A program made the position numbers and the translations under genes. Below the pieces are notes generated by a model. That model was given only the letters and a program-made list of their open reading frames with translations. It was not told the DNA's origin and did no database searches. From an uncultured Armatimonadota bacterium (GTDB lineage: Bacteria > Armatimonadota > Fimbriimonadia > Fimbriimonadales > Fimbriimonadaceae), in NCBI GenBank assembly GCA_903904815.1, contig CAIVDU010000057.1, positions 1-64,000 on the forward strand: a stretch of DNA of 64,000 nt, written 5' to 3'. How positions within the stretch are numbered: position 1 is the first letter of the stretch; each line of letters opens with the position of its first letter. Shown piece by piece: positions 43,966-52,503 of this stretch.

Positions 43966-44817
43966 TCAGTGACCGTTGATGGACAGCATTCCGTCCGTGC
44001 GAAGGTCCGCGCTGAGATGGATCGGTTGGAGGTTGGTGTTTGCTGACTTGGTTGCATCGATCCCATCCAAGGTCCACTTGATCTTGGTGTCCAACGAGAC
44101 GTTTTCCATGAGCAGAGGGACGTGATAGTAGTTGGCTACCGCGAGAGCGAAGTCTCCGATCGTTCCATCTCCCGTGGGCTGGGAACTGTCGGACTGCTTT
44201 CCGGGGACGACGATGTACTGCTCTGGCTCACTATCCTCCTGGATCTTGAACAGTTGAGCGGTCGCATTGTCGTTGTTGAGCTTAGGCTCAACCGCTTGTC
44301 CCTCTTCCAACTTAATTGAACTCAGCACAGTACCAGTCGAGCCGCTCTTGATCACGACCGTGTGGCTGGCATGGGGCTGATACATCAGAGTCACGTCCGA
44401 ACCTTCAACTTTGAAGGTTGGAAGGTCGACCTGCTTCTCATGTCCGCCGGGCAGCACACCACCAAGCGCCGTGCGGCTCTTTACGGCCAGTCCAAGACCA
44501 GTGCCTAAAATCGCGATTGCCGCAAGATACATTGGCGCAGCCTTCAGCCAAGGAAGGTTCCATAGAGCAAACGGCTTTCGCTGTTGCTGACGGGCCTCCT
44601 CAATCCGAGTAGCGATGCGATCGCTGAGATAGATGGGGATTTCGATATCTTCGTCACGAAGGCTGTTGAGGTCGGCAAACGCCAAGGCAAATGCCTCGTA
44701 GTCTTCCTTCAACTCCGCATCGGACTTGAACTTCTGTTCCAACGCCAACTTGAGCCCCGAATCGAGGGACCCTTCGAAGTACGAGGAGAAGAATTCTCTT
44801 GCTTTCTCTGAATTCAT
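43966..44817 (-). CDS. Anti-sigma-factor-like membrane protein
   Basis: 283 residues. N-terminus 'MNSEKAREFFSSYFEGSLDS' looks like the zf-HC2/anti-sigma helix bundle but lacks the zinc-binding HxxxCxxC. One transmembrane segment follows (APMYLAAIAILGTGLGLAV, about 93-111), then a periplasmic part with a FecR-like beta region and a C-terminal 'IGDFALAVANYYHVPLLMENV' segment similar to the STN domain of secretins and TonB receptors. It follows the sigma gene 44979-45572 on the same strand and is probably its regulator. Confidence 0.7.
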   Translation of the reverse strand: MNSEKAREFFSSYFEGSLDSGLKLALEQKFKSDAELKEDYEAFALAFADLNSLRDEDIEIPIYLSDRIATRIEEARQQQRKPFALWNLPWLKAAPMYLAAIAILGTGLGLAVKSRTALGGVLPGGHEKQVDLPTFKVEGSDVTLMYQPHASHTVVIKSGSTGTVLSSIKLEEGQAVEPKLNNDNATAQLFKIQEDSEPEQYIVVPGKQSDSSQPTGDGTIGDFALAVANYYHVPLLMENVSLDTKIKWTLDGIDATKSANTNLQPIHLSADLRTDGMLSINGH

Positions 44818-44978
44818 GGTTTAGGTACACGCCCGAGTTATACGGGCAAAGGCTAATAAGCGACACACGACATTTACAGTGCCTCAAGCAACTCCCCAGC
44901 GCTTGCTTAACTGCATTACCAGTGCTCTTTCCGACTCCCCTGCCGATTTGAGACATCCTGGTTCCATTCTAAGACTTT

Positions 44979-45572
44979 CTAAATTCTGAAAAGTTCCTCG
45001 TCTTTTACAAGAATTTCGCGAAGACTCAGCCGGGCCCGGTTAAGCCTGCTTTTGACCGTTCCAATGGGAAGGTCCAGAGCGGCGGCGATATCCTCGTAGC
45101 TCATCATCTCCGCGTGGTACATGACGATCATGGCGCGTTGATATTCGGGAAGCACCGAAACGGCCCGCTCCATCCGGCTTTCGCGCTCGTTACGTTCAAG
45201 TTCTTGGTGAGGTGTTCGGCCCGGATCCTCGATCTGGCGCTCCATCTCTCCATCGTCGGTCTGCAAAGTCGACTCGAGCGAAGTGGATGGGCGGCTTCGC
45301 TCTCGCTTTCGAATATCGAGGAAGCAGTTGGTAAGGATGCGGTACATCCAGGTGCTAAAGGCGCTTTGTCCCTTAAAATTGTGGAGGGCGTTAAAGATTC
45401 GAACGAATGCTTCTGCCACGATGTCAGACGCTTCTTCTGAGTTGCGGGTCAAGCGAAAAGCGTACTGGTATGCGCGCACCTCGTACTTGCGGATGAGCGC
45501 ATTGAATGCCGCTGTATCCCCAGACTGGGCTCGTGTGATGTTGAGCTGGTCTTCCAGCGCGCGCTCACTCAT
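44979..45572 (-). CDS. RNA polymerase sigma factor, ECF type (second)
   Basis: 197 residues. Region 2 'TAAFNALIRKYEVRAYQYAF' and 'DIVAEAFVRIFNALHNFKGQ', 'AFSTWMYRILTNCFLDIRKR'; region 4 'LPEYQRAMIVMYHAEMMSYE' and 'DIAAALDLPIGTVKSRLNRA'. Resembles RpoE/SigW-type factors that answer envelope stress. Its downstream neighbour (161-base gap) encodes a membrane protein of anti-sigma layout, which supports an ECF/anti-sigma pair. Confidence 0.94.
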   Translation of the reverse strand: MSERALEDQLNITRAQSGDTAAFNALIRKYEVRAYQYAFRLTRNSEEASDIVAEAFVRIFNALHNFKGQSAFSTWMYRILTNCFLDIRKRERSRPSTSLESTLQTDDGEMERQIEDPGRTPHQELERNERESRMERAVSVLPEYQRAMIVMYHAEMMSYEDIAAALDLPIGTVKSRLNRARLSLREILVKDEELFRI

Positions 45573-45581
45573 GATAATGAC

Positions 45582-46103
45582 CTATGGCGAGACGATCGAC
45601 TTAGGAGCGGCACTCCTGGCATCCCGAATCGCTCTTTGCTCCTCCTGAGAAAGATCCCGTTCCGACCTTCCGTTGAGAAGCGGCTTGCAGTAGACCCGAG
45701 ATTCCATTCGGCCAACGATTCCGCTGAAAACGGCGCCATCACCGTGATCATCATAAAGGGCCATGGCAAAACTCTGATTTCCTCCAACGTCTTCGAAAGC
45801 ATCGTACCGGACTAAGCCAAGATGACGTTTTGAAGTCGACATGAGCTCCTCAAGTTGCTCAACTCTCTTTCTGACGCTTACCAGGTCTGATTCAAGTCGC
45901 ATTTTTTCCCGAAGATGATCATATAGCAATGTTTCGAGGTTTTCGCCTGAAGCTCCACGGAGCAAATCGGACCATCGAGTCTGGATTTTTCGAATTTGCA
46001 GGGCACTGCGAATTGCGATAAGGGAGACCAGAATCAGCGCGATTATCAAAATCACGGATATCTCTGGGCTATGTTGGGTTAAGCTTCTCTGAAGATCTTG
46101 CAT
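45582..46103 (-). CDS. DUF4446-family membrane protein
   Basis: 173 residues. N-terminal membrane helix (VILIIALILVSLIAIRSAL), a coiled coil ('REKMRLESDLVSVRKRVEQLEELM'-region) and the family core 'LGLVRYDAFEDVGGNQSFAMALYDDHGDGAVFSGI' (cut here) with 'RVYCKPLLNG'. DUF4446 proteins are often found near ParA/ParB genes and have no known function; no par genes are next to it here. Stop is nine bases before the sigma gene start, so they are co-transcribed. Confidence 0.88.
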   Translation of the reverse strand: MQDLQRSLTQHSPEISVILIIALILVSLIAIRSALQIRKIQTRWSDLLRGASGENLETLLYDHLREKMRLESDLVSVRKRVEQLEELMSTSKRHLGLVRYDAFEDVGGNQSFAMALYDDHGDGAVFSGIVGRMESRVYCKPLLNGRSERDLSQEEQRAIRDARSAAPKSIVSP

Positions 46104-46183
46104 GAGGCGAGGGGCGAAGGGGAATCCTGAGTATAGCGGAGAGCGCTTTCCCGGATCGCTAGTAGATTTTTTCAGAGTAACGC

Positions 46184-46627
46184 ATGAAGAGTGGAAAGAA
46201 ACGCGCGATCACAGGCTTTGGCTTTGTCTTACTGATGGTCCTTGCCTTCGCCATTTTCGCGTACGAGACGCTGCATACGGTCGTCGTAAAAGGAGTTTCC
46301 ATGTACCCGACCTTCAAAGATGGCCAAAAAGTTCTGGTTTGCCGAGCCTATTGGTTGGTTGGTCAAATCAAAGATAAGGATGTTGTCGTCCTTCGAGACG
46401 CAGAAAGTGCAGACGGCTATATCATCAAGCGCGTCTACAAAATGGCGGGTGAGAAAGTTGACGAGGTCAACTGCCCGCGGAACTGGCGTTTAGCAAATGG
46501 ACCGTTCGTGGTCCCAGATGGCAAAATTTATGTGCTCGGAGACAATCGTGCTCAGTCGGAAGACAGCCGATACTTTGGTGCAGTGGAAGTGAAAAGCGTT
46601 TTAGGGAAGGTCGTGGTTAGAAGGTGA
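46184..46627 (+). CDS. Signal peptidase I (S26 family)
   Basis: 147 residues. Membrane helix (12-27), nucleophile Ser39 in 'KGVSMYPTFKDG', general base Lys82 in 'GYIIKRVYKMAGE' and 'VLGDNRAQSEDSRYFG' (box D/E). Removes N-terminal signal peptides of exported proteins on the outer face of the inner membrane. It is short for the family but has all catalytic motifs. Its TGA overlaps the GTG of the Nudix gene (GTGA), so the two are co-translated. Confidence 0.93.
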   Translation: MKSGKKRAITGFGFVLLMVLAFAIFAYETLHTVVVKGVSMYPTFKDGQKVLVCRAYWLVGQIKDKDVVVLRDAESADGYIIKRVYKMAGEKVDEVNCPRNWRLANGPFVVPDGKIYVLGDNRAQSEDSRYFGAVEVKSVLGKVVVRR

Positions 46628-47145
46628 GACGGTTTCCTAGCGGCCAATATGGCCGCCAGAGACTCCAGTTCTTTCCCGCACCCTACCGGGCGCCGCTTCG
46701 GGCATTTGCCGGGCTCGTTTTTCCATGGCAGGATGAGAAAGTGCTGGTCTGCGATATTGAGGGCCGGGGCTGGTGCATTCCGTCCGGAAGGGTCGAACCG
46801 TTCGAGACGAGCCTGGAAGCTATCAAGCGAGAAGCGGTCGAAGAAGCCGGCGCCGTTCTCCAAGATATCCAATACATCGGCTGTTACTACATCACCGAAA
46901 GAAGGGAAGTAAGGTGGGCCGACTGCTATACGGCTCGTGTCGCCGACCTTGTGGAAATCGGGATGCAGGAAGAGAGCCTAGGTCGCCAATTTGTGACGCT
47001 CGAAGAACTTCCCGCGATTTATCACCTTTGGAATCCACTCACCGAAATGGTCTTTCAGCATTCTCGAGAGGTGTTGGCGCGATGCCCCAACACCGTCAAG
47101 TCGTGCCCCATGGCGCCCCTTCAGGCAGAAGCCGAAGGCAAGTGA
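46624..47145 (+). CDS. Nudix hydrolase
   Basis: 173 residues. The Nudix box 'GRVEPFETSLEAIKREAVEE' (55-74) with following 'AGA' fits GX5EX7REUXEEXGU in full. Cleaves a nucleoside diphosphate linked to another group; the substrate is unknown. Start is GTG 46624. An unusual coupling with signal peptidase I; I know of no functional reason. The C-terminal 30 residues contain 'CPNTVKSCPM' with two cysteines, perhaps incidental. Confidence 0.92.
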   Translation: MRRFPSGQYGRQRLQFFPAPYRAPLRAFAGLVFPWQDEKVLVCDIEGRGWCIPSGRVEPFETSLEAIKREAVEEAGAVLQDIQYIGCYYITERREVRWADCYTARVADLVEIGMQEESLGRQFVTLEELPAIYHLWNPLTEMVFQHSREVLARCPNTVKSCPMAPLQAEAEGK

Positions 47146-47201
47146 TCTGACCACCGCGCCTATTGGCTGGAAAGTGGGCCCGAACCGCCAACAGCTATTT
47201 G

Positions 47202-48032
47202 CTATCCCTTGACTTGGTCGGTCTTCGTTGCCTCTCGAACGCCATCGTAGAATTCCGGATAGTATTTTTCGTATCCCTCGAATGAGAGCGGTATCTGCTC
47301 TGGGTAGACCCGTCCACTCGCCTTGAGTTTTCCGTTTATGCGCGCCACGCGACGTCTGTCCGAAGGGTGGTCGCTGAAGAACTCAGGATCCGATCCACCC
47401 CTCTGAGCGTCTTCTAGCATTTGAAATACGTCAGCCATGCCTATAGGGTTGTAACCCGCCTTTTCCATGAGGTCGAACCCACCGTCATCTGCCTGCGTCT
47501 CGTCGCCCCTTGAGAATCGAAGCGTGTACATGCTGTTGAGAATGCCCGTGGCGTTGTAGGCGGTGTCAGGGGCGCGCAGGACCCCCAAGAGGAGCCCAAG
47601 CGTCACGGACCGAAATTCCTGGTCGCCATAGGCTTTGGCCCAGTGCTCGCGTCGAACGTGGGTCATTTCGTGCCCAAGCACGGCGGCAAGTTCATCTTCA
47701 CTTTTTAGCTTGTCGAGGAGGCCCGTGTAGAAGAAGGTGGCCCCGCCAGGCAGTGAAAACGCATTGATGTCTTTCCCTTCGATGACGTCGAAGGACCACT
47801 GCCAAGGCGCCTTGTCGTGAAAACTGGACAGGAGGCGCATGCCGACCATTCGGAGCGTCTTGACTCGGGGGTCTGAGCTCGGGAGTACCTTCTCCTGGCG
47901 ACGGATCTGGGCTGCCGCCTGGATACCGAGCCGAAGTTGTTCCATCTGACTGGGTTTGAGGGACGTTGCGGTTGCCCCAGGCAACAAAAAAAGTGCCAGA
48001 ACCGAAATCTGGGCAATCCGCGCCGCCATCAT
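47202..48032 (-). CDS. M48-family secreted metallopeptidase
   Basis: 276 residues. Signal peptide (RIAQISVLALFLLPGATATS), then zinc motif HEMTH at 121-125 in 'AAVLGHEMTHVRREH' and the third ligand Glu in 'RGDETQADDGGFDLMEKAG'. This is the layout of the BepA/YfgC-like and Oma1-like M48 peptidases that act in the periplasm on misfolded outer-membrane proteins. ATG 48032 is chosen; the frame is open to 48155 but that would overlap the preceding gene's end. Confidence 0.92.
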   Translation of the reverse strand: MMAARIAQISVLALFLLPGATATSLKPSQMEQLRLGIQAAAQIRRQEKVLPSSDPRVKTLRMVGMRLLSSFHDKAPWQWSFDVIEGKDINAFSLPGGATFFYTGLLDKLKSEDELAAVLGHEMTHVRREHWAKAYGDQEFRSVTLGLLLGVLRAPDTAYNATGILNSMYTLRFSRGDETQADDGGFDLMEKAGYNPIGMADVFQMLEDAQRGGSDPEFFSDHPSDRRRVARINGKLKASGRVYPEQIPLSFEGYEKYYPEFYDGVREATKTDQVKG

Positions 48033-48073
48033 ACGAAGAGAGACGCCATTAGACAAGCGTGGGTTGCCCAAGC

Positions 48074-48688
48074 CTAAATGACTCTTTTGAAAAGATTGAC
48101 TTCGTAAGGCGAACGCTTGGGTAAGGACGTGCGGAAAGCATCCTCGGAAGCCCACGAGGCCAGCCCGACAATTTCTTCTTCGAGCGCATCGTTTACCCCG
48201 ACGAAGGAGCCGAGAAACCCAGGGATGATCTGCAACTCATCGAATATTCTCTCGAGTTCTTCGGCTAGCTCCGGCCCGTATCCCGGCTCAGAGGTTCTGA
48301 TACTTAACGATAGATAGCTTCCTGTGGGCGCATCAGTGGTCACGAGACCTCGAGCCTGAAATGTTCGGCACCGAACGACGTCGGCGGGTAATGAAAGCAC
48401 GTTTTGAGCGCTCGTGAAACTCCGCTGGTCGCTGATGGCCTTCAGTCCATCGTCGGCACTCTCGAAATCGCGGTACAGGTAGATCGCGAGATGGCTCCCG
48501 TCACCGTTTGTCCCTCGCCAGAGTCCAAGGCCGCGAAACCCGTCTACTTCTTGCAGCACAGGCAAAATCTCCTCGTAGTACCGTTCCGACGTCGGTTCGT
48601 CCAGTTTATGGACGGAAAGTTTCGCTAGGATGAGCGCCTCGTTCACTCGCCCATTCTGACCCAGTAATTGCGATTTCAGTTCGTCCAT
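48074..48688 (-). CDS. Two-domain dimeric alpha/beta-barrel (ABM-like) protein
   Basis: 204 residues, two similar halves of the ferredoxin-like ABM type. In the first half 'ERYYEEILPVLQEVDGFRGL' is helix plus strand and 'SADDGLKAISDQ' the second helix; in the second half 'AEELERIFDELQIIPGFLGS' and 'WASEDAFRTSLPKRS' match those positions. Members include small monooxygenases and heme-degrading proteins. No cofactor site is visible. It is 41 bases upstream of the M48 gene. Confidence 0.65.
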   Translation of the reverse strand: MDELKSQLLGQNGRVNEALILAKLSVHKLDEPTSERYYEEILPVLQEVDGFRGLGLWRGTNGDGSHLAIYLYRDFESADDGLKAISDQRSFTSAQNVLSLPADVVRCRTFQARGLVTTDAPTGSYLSLSIRTSEPGYGPELAEELERIFDELQIIPGFLGSFVGVNDALEEEIVGLASWASEDAFRTSLPKRSPYEVNLFKRVI

Positions 48689-48802
48689 TGCGAATTTGTA
48701 CGATTATCGATCTCGTAAGATTGCTTGCCGCTACTAGAACTGGCGTGTGGAACGAATTTATCACGGGCACGAAGCCCGAGACCAGAGGTTAGGGAACGCC
48801 AA

Positions 48803-49141
48803 ATGAATCGAATTACTAAGAATCGAGCTTTCACGCTTGTCGAAATCATGATCGTTGTATTGATCATCGGCATCTTGATGGCTATCGCCGTGCCACAGTT
48901 CGTCAACGCTCGAAATCAGAGCCAGATCTCCACTTGCGTGGCCAACTTGAAGCAGATCGAGTCGGCTAAAGAGCAGTGGGCTATGGAGACCAAGCAGGCT
49001 GCCACTGCGACTCCAGCTTCGACCGACCTTGTCAGCACGTTCATGAAGACCATGCCGAGCTGCCCATCGGGCGGCACTTACACGATCGGCACCCTGTCGG
49101 TCCGACCGACCTGTTCGGTCGCAACACACGTCCTCCAGTAA
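48803..49141 (+). CDS. Major pseudopilin, GspG/PilA-like
   Basis: 112 residues. Class III signal 'RAFTLVEIMIVVLIIGILMA' (8-27) with Glu13 (+5 of the mature pilin) and 'IAVPQFVNARNQSQISTCVA', then a compact C-terminal part with two cysteines in 'MPSCPSGGTYTIG...RPTCSV' that may form a disulphide loop. The ATG at 48803 fits; the frame is open upstream to 48725. First gene of the pilin cluster. No prepilin peptidase, ATPase or secretin gene is in the window. Confidence 0.88.
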   Translation: MNRITKNRAFTLVEIMIVVLIIGILMAIAVPQFVNARNQSQISTCVANLKQIESAKEQWAMETKQAATATPASTDLVSTFMKTMPSCPSGGTYTIGTLSVRPTCSVATHVLQ

Positions 49142-49204
49142 TCCGGAGAACCCAACTTGAAGGGCGGCTTCCTCTGGATGCCGTCCTTCGTTTTGTTTTA
49201 AGCC

Positions 49205-49651
49205 ATGAGAAGAAGAGCTCGAGCCATGACCCTAACCGAAACACTTTACGCAGTGTTCATCACGGCGGTGTCGGCCGGAGTATTGATGGCTGCGATGCCA
49301 GCCGCAACCATGGCCTACACGACCGCGAGCGATCAACAGCACGCGATGAACCTTGCTCAGAAAGAGCTGGAGGCGATCCGAAACGCCGGGTTCCCGAACG
49401 CGAATGCGACCCAGCTTGCCGCCTACGGCCTGATCGACAGCTCGACCGCCGTCTCAACCAACACTTATAGTTTTAGCCAAGTTGACTCTTCCGCGCATGA
49501 CAACGTCTCCTCCATTCTTCAGAGCGGAGTCGGCACGGTGAGAATCGACTCTCAGTCCACCAATGTCACCAAGGTCACGGTCGTCGTCACGTGGATCAGT
49601 CATGGCACGAATCAGTCTTATGAACTGACGACGCTCTTGGCAAACATATGA
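49205..49651 (+). CDS. PilV/GspI-like minor pseudopilin
   Basis: 148 residues. Prepilin-type N-terminus 'ARAMTLTETLYAVFITAVSA' with Glu at +5, then a helix and a beta-rich tail ('KVTVVVTWISHGTNQSYELT'). Type: the hydrophobic core is weaker than in the major pilin, as in minor pilins. Its stop overlaps the next start as ATGA, so order of translation is fixed. Confidence 0.75.
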   Translation: MRRRARAMTLTETLYAVFITAVSAGVLMAAMPAATMAYTTASDQQHAMNLAQKELEAIRNAGFPNANATQLAAYGLIDSSTAVSTNTYSFSQVDSSAHDNVSSILQSGVGTVRIDSQSTNVTKVTVVVTWISHGTNQSYELTTLLANI

Positions 49652-50217
49652 GGGCTCACCGACGCATAAGAGGCACGACGCTGATGGAGACCATCACGGC
49701 CGCCATGCTGACGGCGACCGTGCTCGTCACTTCGGTTGCCGTGTTTATCTACGCGTCTTATAGTTGGATCAAGGGCGCCTCTCACGTCATGGCCGAATCC
49801 GATTCGGCGCTCGCCGTTCAAACGATGGATCGTCAGCTTCGCGAGGCGATTTCGGTCACGCTCGATGCGAATGGAAAGGGAATCACTTATCAGTTGCCGG
49901 CTCACAACGCGGATGGGTCGTACGCCGTCCCCCAGGTTTGGGACAACGTCACTCGTCGAATCGCCTTGAGCGGCACAAACCTCGTGATGTCCGGCTCCGA
50001 CGGTACAACGACGACACTCGCGAGATCCGTCTATCCCTATGATCCGCTCGCTGGGACTCAGTCCGCCTACACCATCTTCAGCGTCACTTCCGGTGCAAAG
50101 GTGACCACTCTGAACGTGATGATCGTGACCTCACAGTTGGATGGTCATCAAAGCCTCGTCACCAGTCGATCCCGACAGACCGTCTATCTCCGCAATCTCC
50201 CGCAGGTGGCCCATTAA
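49648..50217 (+). CDS. PilW/GspJ-like minor pseudopilin
   Basis: 189 residues. 'RRIRGTTLMETITAAMLTAT' gives the cleavage site and Glu+5, followed by 'VLVTSVAVFIYASYSWIKG'. The C-terminal half is strand-rich with a typical 'TDRQLREAI'-like stretch ('MDRQLREAISVTLDANGKGI'). Minor pilins of this type form the tip complex that starts pilus or pseudopilus assembly. The next gene starts two bases after its stop. Confidence 0.75.
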   Translation: MRAHRRIRGTTLMETITAAMLTATVLVTSVAVFIYASYSWIKGASHVMAESDSALAVQTMDRQLREAISVTLDANGKGITYQLPAHNADGSYAVPQVWDNVTRRIALSGTNLVMSGSDGTTTTLARSVYPYDPLAGTQSAYTIFSVTSGAKVTTLNVMIVTSQLDGHQSLVTSRSRQTVYLRNLPQVAH

Positions 50218-50218
50218 G

Positions 50219-52096
50219 ATGAGATCTTCGGCCCGGCGCCGACAACGTGGATCGGCCCTTCTGACTTCCTTTGGAATCATGATGCTGGTGACCGCCGCCG
50301 CGCTTTCCGTGGTTGCGACTGGGGCTGGTCGAGTCAAGATGACCTCCCGAGCCATGTTCGATGTGCAAGCGACTCAACTTTGCGAAGGAGGGACCCAGAA
50401 CCTTGTTGTAGGTCTTTGGATTCCGTATAAGACAACCCAGTCGTTCACGGCCATGGACAATGCGTGTGGATCCGCATCGATCTCTTCTCCCGCTTCGGCG
50501 ATCTCGGGAACGATCGACGGCAATCTCAGTTACGCCTCTGCCGTCATCTCCTATAACAAGGTCGACTCCTATACAAGAACGTTTACCGTGCGCACTGTCG
50601 GTTGGGCCGACCTTAACGGCAACGGGGTGGCTGATACCGGCGAACCCCAAAAGGTCGTCGATGTGTCCTACACATTCAAACTCTCCCGAAGTCAGGTGTT
50701 CGACTACGCCTACTTCGTCAACAACTACGGTTGGATGTCCGGCTTTGGGCCGAGCGACTTGATTGTCAACGGCGATATGCGGGCCAACGGAGACTTCAAC
50801 TTCACGTCGGGTTCACCCACCGTGAATGGCTCGGTCTATGCCTGCATGAATTCCAAGCTGTCTCCGGCTTCGGTCGGGCACGTCAACGCGGCGCCGGTTA
50901 AGTGGACGACCTCGCAGTACGCAACCAACCTTGCCGCTGGTGGCGCCGACAACCAGAATCGATGGCGCCCCGCCTACAACTCAACGACGGATGGCGCGCA
51001 AGGGACCGCTCTCTACGAACAGTGGAGAGATAATATCTTTGACTCCAACGGAGCGATTGTAAACGGTCGGCTTGCGGGAACCGCGTTGGGCGATGCCACG
51101 GGCTTGAAGTCATGGGCGAGTTCCAGTCCCGGGGTGTCGACAACCACGCTGTTGGACTCGACACCGACGAACGAAGTCGTGATGCCGAACCTCGCCAATA
51201 TTGGTTCTATCACGGATGCGGCAAACGCAAACGGATCTTACGTCGCCCAGAGCAAAGCGTATACGGACCCCAAGGCAACCTTTCAGGATGGTTCGACGAA
51301 CCCTCTATACGGAACGGGCGCGTATCTTCAAGTCTGGAATGCGACCCTAAACAATAATCAGGGGGGATACCAAACGCTGAGCACGTCTGGCGTCATCAGT
51401 GGAAGCGCCATTGCCGTGGGAACCGCTGCCCATCCGATTTTGATTCATGGTCCAGTCACGGTGACCCAGGATGTCGTCATCAAAGGCAACGTGAGCGGCC
51501 AAGGCACGCTTTACGCCGGTCGAAACGTCCACATCGTCGGGTCCATTTCGTACACGAACAAACCCAACTTTTCCGGTTCTGACCCACTCGGCGCGGCCAA
51601 CGAGAAGGCAGATATGCTCGGACTGGCCGCGAACGGTTCGGTCATCATGGGTGACACGACCAATTTCACAAACTCAACCCCGCTCCAGTACATGACGCCG
51701 CCGTTCACTCACGGTAGATACGACGATCAGGGAAATTGGATCCCACCCTACAACGCCACCTCGGTGGACTCAACCGGAAACATGCTCTACCAAAGCGTGG
51801 TGGGTTCAAGCACGATTCACTCGCTATCCAGCGGTATCAACCAGATTGACGCCGTGATCTACACCAACTTCGTGGGCGGCGGCGATCTCGGCGCATCCGG
51901 CGGCGGAATCACCCTCAACGGATCGATCATCAGCAAGGACGAAGCGATGGTTGCTCTTAGTCTTCCGATGCGTGAGAACTACGACATGCGAATAAGGGAG
52001 AGGTCACTATCCAGCACCCCGTTGATCGACATTAGTCTCCCGAGGAGCCCGACCATTCTTCGCAACTCGTGGCAAGACCGAGGATTCAAGTTCTAG
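50219..52096 (+). CDS. PilX-like large minor pilin/pilus assembly protein
   Basis: 625 residues, very long for a minor pilin. The N-terminus 'RRRQRGSALLTSFGIMMLVT' is the PilX-type GxALL anchor, and a short PilX_N-like domain follows. The body contains a large Gly/Asn/Ser/Thr-rich, predicted beta-helix-like region with repeated 'TLNGSI', 'VIKGNVSGQGTLYAGRNVHI' and 'VTQDVVIKG' strands. ATG 50219 fits the junction; the frame is open to 50141. It may be a tip adhesin. Confidence 0.75.
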   Translation: MRSSARRRQRGSALLTSFGIMMLVTAAALSVVATGAGRVKMTSRAMFDVQATQLCEGGTQNLVVGLWIPYKTTQSFTAMDNACGSASISSPASAISGTIDGNLSYASAVISYNKVDSYTRTFTVRTVGWADLNGNGVADTGEPQKVVDVSYTFKLSRSQVFDYAYFVNNYGWMSGFGPSDLIVNGDMRANGDFNFTSGSPTVNGSVYACMNSKLSPASVGHVNAAPVKWTTSQYATNLAAGGADNQNRWRPAYNSTTDGAQGTALYEQWRDNIFDSNGAIVNGRLAGTALGDATGLKSWASSSPGVSTTTLLDSTPTNEVVMPNLANIGSITDAANANGSYVAQSKAYTDPKATFQDGSTNPLYGTGAYLQVWNATLNNNQGGYQTLSTSGVISGSAIAVGTAAHPILIHGPVTVTQDVVIKGNVSGQGTLYAGRNVHIVGSISYTNKPNFSGSDPLGAANEKADMLGLAANGSVIMGDTTNFTNSTPLQYMTPPFTHGRYDDQGNWIPPYNATSVDSTGNMLYQSVVGSSTIHSLSSGINQIDAVIYTNFVGGGDLGASGGGITLNGSIISKDEAMVALSLPMRENYDMRIRERSLSSTPLIDISLPRSPTILRNSWQDRGFKF

Positions 52097-52098
52097 TC

Positions 52099-52494
52099 AT
52101 GAAGAAAGCTTTATCCATCTTTGCCGGTTTAGCTCTCCTAGGAAGCGCCTTTGGGTTCATCAAAAACACTCATGGCGTGCGACCTGCGGTTGCCGAGGCC
52201 GATCAGGATCTTCTAGTCCATCAGCAGACTCTTCAAGGCAGCCGTGCGCCCGTCAACATGACCCCTCCGAAACCGTCCGCTTCCATACCCTTGCCTGCGG
52301 CGGACTCGCGCGCTGCTAGCGTGGTCGCGGCGGCGTCCAACCTTGTCGCCGATGCCTCTAGCACTGGAACCACCGATCACCACGTTGAGTTAGAGAGCCC
52401 TGCGAAGGGTCCCATTACCGCAGTGGCCATCGGATTTGGTGCATTCTTCATCTTCTGGTTTGCGGGACGGCGTCAGCTGCCATCGGGACAGTAA
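52099..52494 (+). CDS. Small membrane protein at the end of the pilin cluster
   Basis: 131 residues. N-terminal signal anchor (ALSIFAGLALLGSAFGFI), Ala/Ser/Pro-rich linker and a C-terminal membrane helix (AVAIGFGAFFIFWFAG) followed by RRQ. No family recognised. It starts three bases after the PilX-like stop, so it belongs to the pilin operon. Confidence 0.6.
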   Translation: MKKALSIFAGLALLGSAFGFIKNTHGVRPAVAEADQDLLVHQQTLQGSRAPVNMTPPKPSASIPLPAADSRAASVVAAASNLVADASSTGTTDHHVELESPAKGPITAVAIGFGAFFIFWFAGRRQLPSGQ

Positions 52495-52503
52495 ACTCGA
52501 AGC

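Noticed and set aside
50141-50218. Upstream extension of the PilX-like frame
   Set aside because: Overlaps the end of the PilW-like gene; ATG 50219 begins the basic GxALL prepilin-type anchor directly.
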